Shown here: positions 1 to 5,621 of the stretch, one piece after another | Position numbering within the stretch: the stretch's first letter is position 1 | Layout: each line of letters opens with the position of its first letter | Source: Firmicutes bacterium UBA3914 | GTDB lineage: Bacteria; Bacillota; Limnochordia; Darwinibacteriales; Darwinibacteriaceae | Assembly (NCBI GenBank): GCA_002391385.1 | Contig: DGEY01000032.1 | Location: 1 to 5,621 of the forward strand | Direction of reading: 5' to 3' | DNA: 5,621 bases | Program-made: the position numbers and the translations under genes | Notes under the pieces: generated by a model | Told to the model about the DNA's origin: nothing | Databases searched by the model: none | What the model saw: only the letters and a program-made list of their open reading frames with translations

Positions 1-102
1 CGTTCATCCCTCCAAATCCGCTGCAAGGAATGCATGCTTTCCGCATTAACCGGGCTCCCGTCCCCATGAAAACGCGAGTCCGGAGCATAAGTTTTACATA
101 TA
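1..102. other. Gene-free left edge, possible leader of a divergent gene
   Basis: No convincing reading frame lies here. On the - strand a GGAGGG (8-13) sits directly before an ATG (5-7). The spacing is too short for that ATG to be a normal start, but a gene starting just beyond the left edge could use this Shine-Dalgarno. If so, this stretch is the leader of a gene divergent from the riboswitch unit. I found no good - strand promoter in it. A near-palindrome at 27-42 has one central mismatch and no clear role. Confidence 0.25.
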
Positions 103-121
103 GGGAATAATTATCATTTTC
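103..121. promoter_or_regulatory. Fur-box-like or UP-element-like AT-rich site
   Basis: Read on the - strand, this 19-mer agrees with the classical Fur box consensus at about 15 of 19 positions. One TGATAAT arm is intact and the other arm is degraded after ATT. It ends one base before the -35 hexamer of the riboswitch promoter, at about -37 to -55 from the likely transcription start. That is also where an AT-rich UP element would lie. I cannot separate a metal-regulated operator (for this unit or for a divergent gene to the left) from a simple UP element. Confidence 0.3.
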
Positions 122-122
122 A

Positions 123-151
123 TTGACAGGAACTGGCGGCAGTGTTACAAT
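123..151 (+). promoter_or_regulatory. Sigma-A promoter of the riboswitch/small-protein unit
   Basis: The -35 hexamer TTGACA (123-128) is a perfect consensus. The -10 hexamer TACAAT (146-151) has one mismatch, and the spacer is exactly 17 bases. Transcription should start near 157-159, a few bases before the riboswitch aptamer. Such a strong core promoter with the aptamer immediately downstream suggests constitutive initiation, with control at the level of elongation. Confidence 0.88.
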
Positions 152-159
152 ATAGTTGA

Positions 160-273
160 AATCTCCGAAGCCCCGCTAGGGCGTGGGGGACCCAACTTTT
201 TGGGGTGAATCTCGCCAGCTGGTGAGAGGGGCGACTTGGGCGTCCTAACCCGTCAGCTAACCCCACAGGAGTA
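160..273 (+). promoter_or_regulatory. c-di-AMP riboswitch aptamer (ydaO/yuaA class)
   Basis: The conserved blocks of this class are present in order: GGGGGACCCA (185-194), a U-run, GGGGTGAATCT (202-212), a variable hairpin, AGGGGCGAC (225-233), then AACCCGTCAGCTAACC (247-262). Supporting helices can be drawn: CTCC 163-166 with GGAG 268-271 (short P1), GCCC 170-173 with GGGC 179-182, GTGGGG 183-188 with CCCCAC 261-266, and 211-217 with 220-226. The class is known to bind cyclic di-AMP, and ligand binding usually switches expression off in Bacillota by favouring a terminator. The usual targets are potassium transport, osmolyte and cell-wall genes; here the only downstream gene is a 47-aa reading frame. 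Identification rests on the conserved core and the agreement of helices. The exact ends are approximate. Confidence 0.95.
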
Positions 274-277
274 CTCC

Positions 278-334
278 AAGGCGTAAGTGTTAGTAGGCTC
301 AGTGCAGCCAACTAGCAGGTACGCTTTTTGTTTT
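278..334 (+). terminator. Riboswitch expression-platform terminator
   Basis: Immediately after the aptamer lies a long interrupted hairpin. GCGTA 281-285 pairs with TACGC 320-324, TGTTAGT 288-294 with ACTAGCA 311-317 (one G-U pair), and GGCT 296-299 with AGCC 306-309, closing a six-base loop. A TTTTTGTTTT tract (325-334) follows, and the foot can be lengthened by A278-G280 pairing with the first U residues. It lies between the aptamer and the ribosome binding site, as expected for transcription attenuation. GTTAG 289-293 in its 5' arm can instead pair with the conserved CTAAC of the aptamer core (257-261), which offers a possible antiterminator. Confidence 0.8.
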
Positions 335-365
335 CCCAATTTCGCCAGGGGAAAGGAGATTGACC

Positions 366-509
366 ATGAAGAAGCAGCGTGTAGCAAGTGTCCAGAGTTT
401 ACTGTTAGGAAATCGGCAGGCCGAGAAGTTCTTCGATCTGGAGAAACATCCGCGCCAGAAAAGCCAGCCCTATCCGCCGATTTTCTTCCCTCCGTTCCTG
501 ATCTTCTAA
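366..509 (+). CDS. 47-aa small protein under c-di-AMP riboswitch control
   Basis: I do not recognise this protein. The frame starts at ATG 366, seven bases after AGGAG (354-358, within AAAGGAGAT), and ends at TAA 507-509. It is the only gene between the riboswitch and a closing terminator, so the whole unit appears built to express it. The N-terminus is MKKQR and a central stretch (about residues 16-34) is rich in charged and polar residues. The C-terminal 13 residues carry two PP pairs among Tyr, Phe, Ile and Leu, ending YPPIFFPPFLIF. Basic residues (8 Lys/Arg) outnumber acidic ones (3). There is no clear signal peptide and no classical membrane helix, because the prolines break the hydrophobic tail. 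It could be a membrane-associating regulator or a partner peptide for a larger protein; both are guesses. Coding status is supported by context rather than homology. Alternatively the transcript could act as RNA. Confidence 0.72.
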   Translation: MKKQRVASVQSLLLGNRQAEKFFDLEKHPRQKSQPYPPIFFPPFLIF

Positions 510-533
510 CGCTCCAGCACTACTTCGTTCCCA

Positions 534-559
534 CCCAGGGCAGCCGCCCTGGGTTTTTT
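534..559 (+). terminator. Intrinsic terminator of the small-protein unit
   Basis: CCCAGGGC (534-541) pairs perfectly with GCCCTGGG (546-553) around an AGCC loop, followed by six T residues (554-559). It lies 24 bases after the small protein's stop codon. The T-run touches the stop codon of the convergent GH3 gene (558-560). On the - strand the hairpin has no U-tract after it, so it is a good terminator in the + direction only. I see no separate intrinsic terminator for the GH3 gene. Confidence 0.92.
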
Positions 560-2975
560 ACTGCCCCCAAAACCAGTGGCGCAGTGCCCGGCCCCGCTCC
601 CCATTGGCCCAGGCGATCAGTCCCCGCACATAGTGGATGGGGATTCTACCCCCGCTGAGGGCCGCCACAGACCTTAAGGGCATCTCCAGCATGATGGCCC
701 AGGTCATCAGCCACTGGGGATCCGTCTCCCGGGGTCGGCCCATCTCCTTCCAGATCGCCCTGCGGGCCACCTTCAAGATCATCCGGCCCAGGCCCGTTGC
801 CCCTAGGTCTTCCAGGGTGGAGTTTTCATCAAAACGATCCGGCGGCTGAGGGGCGGGAATGGGCCTTCCGTAGACGGCGGCGAAGTCCTCCCGGGGAATG
901 AACATCTGCCGGTGCAGGTTGTAGTAAGCAGGTGCGGAGCTGCGGTAGTCAGGAACCGGAAGATCGGGTCTGCTGCTTTCCACCTGCACCCGCTCCGCCA
1001 GGCGGATGTCCCTGGAGGATGCACCAATACGGATCTCATAGGCACCTGCTTCCACATGCCAGGCGCCCACCTCCACGTTGTGATAGGCGAAGGCCCGTTC
1101 ATCCAGGATGAACTCCACTTCCCGCTCTTCGCCGGGATCCAGGTAAACCTTGGCGAATCCCTTCAACTCCTGGGGCGGGCGCGGCAGCGGTGAACCGATT
1201 TTGGCCACGTAAAGCTGCACAACCTCCGCCCCGCTCCTTTCCCCCGTGTTTTTGACCTTGCAGCGCACAACCAAACGGTCGGTATCCTGCAGCCGGGTGG
1301 CGGAAAGCTGCAGGTGGTCATAGGTGAACTGGGTGTAACTGAGTCCATGGCCGAAGGGGAAGAGCACCTCTTTCTGGGCGGCATCGTAGTAGCGGTAACC
1401 CACGAAGATACTCTCCCGGTATTCGGTCTGCCAGCGGTTAGAGGCGAAAAACTGAGCGGCGGGATGGTCTTCCAGCTTCAGGGGATAGCTTTCCGCCAGC
1501 TTGCCCGAGGGGTTCACTTTGCCCCAGAGGAGATCCACCACGGCCCCGGCCCCAGCCTGGCCCCCCAGATAGGTATGGAGCACCGCCGGCACCTGATCCA
1601 GCCAGGGCATGGCCACAGGGGCACCCGCGGAGAGGACCACCACCACATTGGGATTGACCTCTGCCACCCGGGCGATGAGGGCATTGTGATTAGGCGGTAG
1701 ATCCAGATGGGCGCGGTCGTAGCCTTCCGATTCATAGCGGGGCGGCAGGCCGGCGAAGATCACTGCCACATCTGCCCGCCGGGCCAACCGGCAGGCCTCG
1801 TCCAAAAGTCTTTCATCCACCACATCGTCCTCCAGGGAGTACCCCGGGGCGAAGTCAAAGCGGGCCCCGGTCTTTTCCAGCTCTTCCAGCACCGTCTCCA
1901 GTCTGGTGGGGTTGACTTGAGAACTGCCTGCCCCCTGATAGCGGGGCTGGCGGGCAAATTCTCCCAGCACCGCCACTTTTTGTCCCCGCCCCAGGGGCAG
2001 CAGACCCCCTTTGTTTTTCAACAATACAGCGGACTGCGCGGCGACCCGCCGTGCCACAAGGTGGTGCCCATCGTAATCGCAGGGATACTGCACCTGCCCG
2101 GCCTGGGCTTCCTGGGCTTTGGCCACCAGTTCCAAAACGCGGCGCACCGCCTTGTCCAGGGCGGCCTCGCTGAGGCGGCCGCTTTTCAGATCTTGGCGGA
2201 TCTTGGCGGCACTGACGCCATGGGATGCGGGCATTTCCAGGTCCAACCCCGCCTCCAGGCTCAGGCTGGGATCATTCACCGCACCCCAATCGGAGATCAC
2301 CGCCCCCTGAAACCCCCATTCTTCCCGCAGGATGGTCTCCAAGAGGCGCTTGTGTTCGCAGGCGTAGGTGCCGTTCACTTTGTTGTAAGCACCCATGACG
2401 GTCCAGGGCTGGGCCTCCCGCACCGCCTGTTCGAAGGCGGCTAAATAGATTTCCCTTAGCGCCCGTTCATCCACCAAGGAATCGTTGAGCATCCGCCATT
2501 TCTCCTGGTTGTTGGCGGCAAAGTGCTTGAGGCATGCCCCCACTCCCTGGGACTGGACCCCCTTGATCCACGCCGTGGCCAGCTGCCCGGCCAAGTAGGG
2601 GTCCTCGGAGAAATACTCGAAATTGCGCCCACAAAGGGGCGAACGCTTGATATTGACCCCGGGGCCCAGCACCACGGACACGCCCTGCTGCCGCGCTTCA
2701 GCCCCGATGGCCTGCCCCATGGCAAAAAGCAGCTCTGGATCCCAGCTGTTGGCACTGGTGGCGGCAGGGGGAAAGCAGGTGGCAGGCACGCTTTCCCCGA
2801 GCCCCAGATTGTCGCCGCTGAGCTCCTGCTTGCGCAGGCCGTGGGGCCCATCGGACAGCATGATGGCGGGGAGATTCAAGCGGGGTACAGGGGTTGTATG
2901 CCACTGATCCGACCCCGAGACCAAGGCGATCTTTTCCTCCACCTCCAGCTCTTCCAAAAGCTTGTCAATATCCAT
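558..2975 (-). CDS. GH3-family beta-glycosidase (probable beta-glucosidase)
   Basis: This 805-aa enzyme should hydrolyse beta-linked glucosides (or related beta-glycosides) with retention, from the non-reducing end. No signal peptide is seen (start MDIDKLLEEL), so it probably acts in the cytoplasm on imported oligosaccharides. The N-terminal barrel domain (about 1-290) carries SDGPHGLR (41-48), GRNFEYFSEDP (116-126), KHF (150-152) and the catalytic nucleophile Asp229 in VISDWGA. The second domain (about 310-550) carries ESEGYDR (415-421), where Glu417 is the likely acid/base. A fibronectin-III-like domain follows (about 580-665). The last 140 residues form an extra tail with a MPLRSVAALSGG segment (765-776). 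GGAGG (2981-2985 on the complement) lies five bases before the ATG and supports this start. The gene is the second in an operon, 12 bases after the acetyltransferase stop. Family assignment is firm; the exact sugar is inferred. Confidence 0.95.
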   Translation of the reverse strand: MDIDKLLEELEVEEKIALVSGSDQWHTTPVPRLNLPAIMLSDGPHGLRKQELSGDNLGLGESVPATCFPPAATSANSWDPELLFAMGQAIGAEARQQGVSVVLGPGVNIKRSPLCGRNFEYFSEDPYLAGQLATAWIKGVQSQGVGACLKHFAANNQEKWRMLNDSLVDERALREIYLAAFEQAVREAQPWTVMGAYNKVNGTYACEHKRLLETILREEWGFQGAVISDWGAVNDPSLSLEAGLDLEMPASHGVSAAKIRQDLKSGRLSEAALDKAVRRVLELVAKAQEAQAGQVQYPCDYDGHHLVARRVAAQSAVLLKNKGGLLPLGRGQKVAVLGEFARQPRYQGAGSSQVNPTRLETVLEELEKTGARFDFAPGYSLEDDVVDERLLDEACRLARRADVAVIFAGLPPRYESEGYDRAHLDLPPNHNALIARVAEVNPNVVVVLSAGAPVAMPWLDQVPAVLHTYLGGQAGAGAVVDLLWGKVNPSGKLAESYPLKLEDHPAAQFFASNRWQTEYRESIFVGYRYYDAAQKEVLFPFGHGLSYTQFTYDHLQLSATRLQDTDRLVVRCKVKNTGERSGAEVVQLYVAKIGSPLPRPPQELKGFAKVYLDPGEEREVEFILDERAFAYHNVEVGAWHVEAGAYEIRIGASSRDIRLAERVQVESSRPDLPVPDYRSSAPAYYNLHRQMFIPREDFAAVYGRPIPAPQPPDRFDENSTLEDLGATGLGRMILKVARRAIWKEMGRPRETDPQWLMTWAIMLEMPLRSVAALSGGRIPIHYVRGLIAWANGERGRALRHWFWGQ

Positions 2976-2987
2976 GGTACCCTCCTT

Positions 2988-3539
2988 TTAGATAGGCTCG
3001 CTCCGGCGGGCTTCCCACTCACTTTTGAGCAGCCCGTAGCAGATCACATCATGGTAGGTGCCAAAGCGAAAGCGCTTCTGGCGCCGCACACCTTCCTGCA
3101 CAAAGCCCACCTTTTCGTAAACCCTGCGGGCTCTGGTGTTGTAAGCCCAGCAGACAAGCTCCACCCTGTTAAGGCGCAGTTCCTGGAAAGCAAAGGTTAG
3201 AAACAGCTCCAGAGCTTCGGTACCGTAGCCCCGGCCGTGGTTTTCTTCACTGCCGATCACCATGCCCAGCTCGCCCCAGCCGTTTTTGAGGTCCAGGTTC
3301 ACAAAATCGATCTGGCCCAGGTATTCCCCGGTATCGGCCCGGGCAATTACAAAACCCTTCCACTCCCCGGAAGTGGTCATCTCCAAGAACTTTCTGGTCT
3401 GTTCTGCGGAATGGGGGTAGAGAAAGATGTCCGAGAGGTTGTTGGTGATGGCCGGATTGTTCACCCAAGCGCGGATATGCTCAAAGTCGCTTTCCCGGTA
3501 TTCCCTCAGCATCACTTGGCGTCCGTAGATGCGCGGCAT
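2988..3539 (-). CDS. GNAT acetyltransferase, RimJ/RimL-like
   Basis: This 183-aa protein belongs to the GNAT fold and should transfer an acetyl group from acetyl-CoA to an amine. The acetyl-CoA pyrophosphate loop is HGRGYGTEA (101-109). Later motifs are N134-TRARRVYEKVGF, with Tyr141 in the usual position of the catalytic or CoA-contacting Tyr, and EGVRR (149-153). The start MLREYRESDFEHI (10-22) is typical of the RimJ/RimL branch, whose members acetylate protein N-termini, polyamines or small molecules. The substrate cannot be read from the sequence. I chose ATG 3537-3539 because it has GGGAGG eight bases upstream and gives a family-like N-terminus. The frame is open further upstream to an ATG at 3669-3671, but that extension would translate the preceding terminator hairpin. 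Its TAA stop abuts the Shine-Dalgarno of the GH3 gene, which implies cotranscription and perhaps translational coupling. Confidence 0.9.
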   Translation of the reverse strand: MPRIYGRQVMLREYRESDFEHIRAWVNNPAITNNLSDIFLYPHSAEQTRKFLEMTTSGEWKGFVIARADTGEYLGQIDFVNLDLKNGWGELGMVIGSEENHGRGYGTEALELFLTFAFQELRLNRVELVCWAYNTRARRVYEKVGFVQEGVRRQKRFRFGTYHDVICYGLLKSEWEARRSEPI

Positions 3540-3547
3540 AGCGGCTG

Positions 3548-3553
3548 CCTCCC
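3548..3553 (-). promoter_or_regulatory. Shine-Dalgarno site fixing the acetyltransferase start
   Basis: GGGAGG lies eight bases upstream of ATG 3537-3539. It decides between this start and an in-frame ATG 132 bases further upstream that lies in the terminator stem. No convincing sigma-A promoter was found between the terminator and this site (3554-3633), although one must exist nearby if the terminator is efficient. Confidence 0.75.
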
Positions 3554-3633
3554 GAGTCGTTTTTCGTTGTTGTACTATCTTTCGAGAAATCCACATCTTT
3601 ACCTTCCGAAAAAAGGCAGGAGCGGTCCGGAGC

Positions 3634-3668
3634 AAAAAAAGACCCGGCACCCCGTGGGGTGCCAGGTC
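3634..3668 (-). terminator. Intrinsic terminator of the S8 protease gene
   Basis: On the - strand a hairpin with arms GACCTGGCACC and GGTGCCGGGTC (3641-3668) has one G-T pair and a CCACGG centre that can pair further, and it is followed by seven T residues (3634-3640). It starts 15 bases after the protease stop codon. It is strong and insulates the acetyltransferase/GH3 operon from the protease. It has no T-tract in the + direction. Confidence 0.93.
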
Positions 3669-3683
3669 CATCTCCTCTCTGAC

Positions 3684-5621
3684 TCATTGCTTGATCAACT
3701 GGTAGTGACCCATACTGCCCAGAGCTGCCTGCCCAGCAGCACTGTCTGGCAAATCCACCGGATGGACCTCCTTGAGGACGGGAGCCCATATCCAACCATC
3801 GCCGTGGTCGAATTCGAGCACTTCGCTTTCTGAGTAGTAATCACCGACATCCAATATGTCGTTACCGTTCACGTCCACCCAGGCTATCAATTGGTACTCG
3901 CCGGCAACCAGCTCCATTGTCCATTGGTCACCGGGGAGCGGCACCAGTTCTTCCACCACCGCCTGAATCTCAGTTCCGCTTCGCAGGCCCTGGATTAAGC
4001 GGATGTGTTCCACCCCGTTCACTGCCCAGTAGGCGTTCACCAGTCCGTGGCCGTAGAAGTAGGAGTTCCGATTGTGGATCTTCATGCAGGTCCGCTCCAA
4101 AACCTCCCGCACCTCGCTCTTGGGTATGCCGTTAGCCAGCATCAAGCCGATCACGCCCGTGACGTGGGGCGCCGCCATGGACGTACCGTAATATCCCGCG
4201 TACTTACCATCCGGAAACGTGCTCAATACATAATCCAGAATGTCTGGAACCCCTCCCCCACCGGGAGCCACGACGAAATCGCCAGTGCCGAAATTAGAGT
4301 ATTCCGCCAAAGGCGGTTCATAGGGGCCAGGCAGAAGATCCAGACCGCTGCCGGTGGCACTCACCGCGATCACCTCTGGAAGGCCCGCGGGATATTCGAT
4401 CACGGGCCACCCATCATTGCCGGTGGCGGCAACCATGATCACTCCCCGGGCATGGGCTTCCTGCACTGCCTGCTCTTCCAGGATGCTGTAAGGTCCACCT
4501 AAAGACATGTTGATGATATCCGCTGGCCTGGGATTGGTCGGCTTATCTTCCTGATCATTGAGGGCCCCGGCTGCGTAGAGGATACCCTGGGCCACAGACC
4601 AACTGCTTCCCTCGTCAGCAGCCAAGACCTTCGCCGGGAGGATTTCCACTTCCCACATAACGCCCCCAACGCCCAATCCGTTATTGGTCTTGGCACCGAT
4701 GGTTCCGGTCACGTGGGTACCGTGTCCATCAAGGTCTTCTATGGAGTCTTCCCAGGTGAAGTTCCAGGCATATTCCAAGTCCAACTGCCCCACCAGATCC
4801 GGGTGATCCGTGTCCACACCGCTATCGAGCACGGCCACGCGGACGCTGCGATCTCCCGTGGTTACCGCCCAGGCTTGCGGCAGGCGGATCTGCTCGTAAT
4901 GCCACCACTGATGGCCCGCGTAGTGGGGGTCATCGGGCACCCGGAAAGCCTGGGCGACCCTTGGGAGGTTCGGCTCCACCGCCAGGACACCGGCCACACT
5001 CTCCAAAGCCCGGAGATGACCTTCCTGGCTGAGCACACCCAGTTGGGAGTCCGCTGGCCGCACCAAGTGTGCTCCCAAAATCTCGATGGTATCCAAAACT
5101 GTGTAGCCGTCCTCCTCCAGCCGATGCACCTGCTCCTCGCGGGAAAGGGACCGATCCAGCAGGGCGATAAACTCGCCTTCCACAGGGCTGGCAGCCCAAG
5201 CAGCCGCACTTGCTGCCTGCGGCTGAGCCCAAGCTTGAGAGGAGGGCCCCAGGCTGACCTGCCCTTCTTCCACCAGCTGTTCATAGGCTTTGGGGAAAGT
5301 GTGGAGGAACTCCACTCCCACGCTAACTGTGATCGTCGGTAGAAACTCAGCCCACAGCTCCACCGGTTCATCCACGGTGATCTCGATCACCGGGTTCTCG
5401 GGATCCACGTCTTCGGGCACTCCCACCCAGCCGTTAAAACGCCAATCCGGCGCCGGTACGGCCTTCAGCCTGATCCGGGTAGTGCGGGGATAGTACTCGG
5501 TGCTCAAAGGCGTGAAGAGCACTTCCTGCTCAACCTCGCCGTCCCCAACGATGTGGATCGTGAGGGGCTCGGCCCGCCCGGCGGTGATAACAACTTCATC
5601 TGCGGCCCTGTGGCTGTCTAT
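3684..5621 (-). CDS. Secreted S8 subtilisin-family protease, N-terminus cut by window edge
   Basis: This is an extracellular serine endopeptidase, of which 645 residues are visible. The frame has no stop up to the right edge, so the true start and signal peptide lie outside. Numbering from the first visible codon (5619-5621), residues about 20-93 form a divergent InlB-type B-repeat (GDG, then APDWRFNGWVG, then VELWAEF). A linker rich in Ala, Gln and Trp follows (about 125-147), then an I9/fervidolysin-like propeptide (about 148-218). The catalytic domain (about 245-535) has Asp266 in VLDSGVD, His300 in DGHGTHV, oxyanion Asn402 in ATGND and Ser481 in GTSMAAPHV, so the triad is intact. The C-terminal domain (about 540-625) contains DVNGNDILDVGD (583-594), a calcium-loop-like motif. 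It probably degrades extracellular protein for nutrition. An in-frame GTG at 5520-5522 lies inside the B-repeat and lacks a Shine-Dalgarno, so it is not the start. Confidence 0.93.
   Translation of the reverse strand: MDSHRAADEVVITAGRAEPLTIHIVGDGEVEQEVLFTPLSTEYYPRTTRIRLKAVPAPDWRFNGWVGVPEDVDPENPVIEITVDEPVELWAEFLPTITVSVGVEFLHTFPKAYEQLVEEGQVSLGPSSQAWAQPQAASAAAWAASPVEGEFIALLDRSLSREEQVHRLEEDGYTVLDTIEILGAHLVRPADSQLGVLSQEGHLRALESVAGVLAVEPNLPRVAQAFRVPDDPHYAGHQWWHYEQIRLPQAWAVTTGDRSVRVAVLDSGVDTDHPDLVGQLDLEYAWNFTWEDSIEDLDGHGTHVTGTIGAKTNNGLGVGGVMWEVEILPAKVLAADEGSSWSVAQGILYAAGALNDQEDKPTNPRPADIINMSLGGPYSILEEQAVQEAHARGVIMVAATGNDGWPVIEYPAGLPEVIAVSATGSGLDLLPGPYEPPLAEYSNFGTGDFVVAPGGGGVPDILDYVLSTFPDGKYAGYYGTSMAAPHVTGVIGLMLANGIPKSEVREVLERTCMKIHNRNSYFYGHGLVNAYWAVNGVEHIRLIQGLRSGTEIQAVVEELVPLPGDQWTMELVAGEYQLIAWVDVNGNDILDVGDYYSESEVLEFDHGDGWIWAPVLKEVHPVDLPDSAAGQAALGSMGHYQLIKQ

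Noticed and set aside
27..42. Near-palindrome GGAATGCATGCTTTCC
   Set aside because: It has a central mismatch, is not near an assigned promoter and has no second copy that I found.
287..658. 123-codon frame on the + strand across the riboswitch and small gene
   Set aside because: It begins inside the attenuator hairpin, is in a different frame from the 366-509 gene with its good Shine-Dalgarno, runs through the terminator and has no plausible protein features.
1707..2444. 245-codon + strand frame antisense to the GH3 gene
   Set aside because: A shadow of GC-rich coding sequence: the opposite strand encodes a conserved GH3 barrel with catalytic motifs, and the + strand product shows no domain.
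2523..3200. 225-codon + strand frame across the GH3/acetyltransferase junction
   Set aside because: It lies antisense to two well-supported genes and has no recognisable motif.
4713..5342. 209-codon + strand frame antisense to the protease
   Set aside because: It lies opposite the S8 propeptide and catalytic Asp region and looks like a composition-driven shadow.
5520..5522. GTG as the protease start
   Set aside because: The frame continues open to the window edge, there is no Shine-Dalgarno, and the codon lies inside the B-repeat.

Overview
The window looks like chromosomal DNA from a moderately GC-rich Gram-positive bacterium of the Bacillota (Firmicutes). The reasons are a c-di-AMP (ydaO/yuaA-class) riboswitch, strong GGAGG-type Shine-Dalgarno sites, a consensus sigma-A promoter and a secreted subtilisin-like protease. 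A thermophilic or anaerobic clostridial or Limnochordia-like lineage would fit, but the genus cannot be named from this sequence.

Left part, 1-560. This is a compact and complete transcription unit on the + strand. In order it holds a near-perfect sigma-A promoter (TTGACA, 17 bases, TACAAT), a c-di-AMP riboswitch aptamer, a long terminator hairpin that looks like the expression platform, a strong ribosome binding site, a 47-codon reading frame (366-509) and a closing intrinsic terminator (534-559). The small protein is the only gene in the unit. It is cationic, ends in an unusual Pro/Phe-rich tail, and I do not recognise it. An AT-rich, Fur-box-like stretch lies just upstream of the -35. The left edge may hold the leader of a divergent gene that lies outside the window.

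Middle part, 558-3539. Two genes on the - strand form an apparent operon. A GNAT acetyltransferase of the RimJ/RimL type (183 aa from its best start) is followed 12 bases later by an 805-aa cytoplasmic GH3 beta-glycosidase with a C-terminal extension. The GH3 gene converges with the small-protein gene.

Right part, 3634-5621. A secreted S8 (subtilisin-family) protease lies on the - strand. It is open at the right edge, so its N-terminus and signal peptide are missing here. The visible order is a divergent InlB-type B-repeat, an I9-like propeptide, the catalytic domain with an intact triad, and a C-terminal domain with a calcium-loop-like motif. A strong terminator (3634-3668) separates it from the acetyltransferase/GH3 operon.

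The three units do not form one obvious pathway. The observation most worth pursuing is the dedicated c-di-AMP riboswitch in front of a single uncharacterised 47-aa protein.
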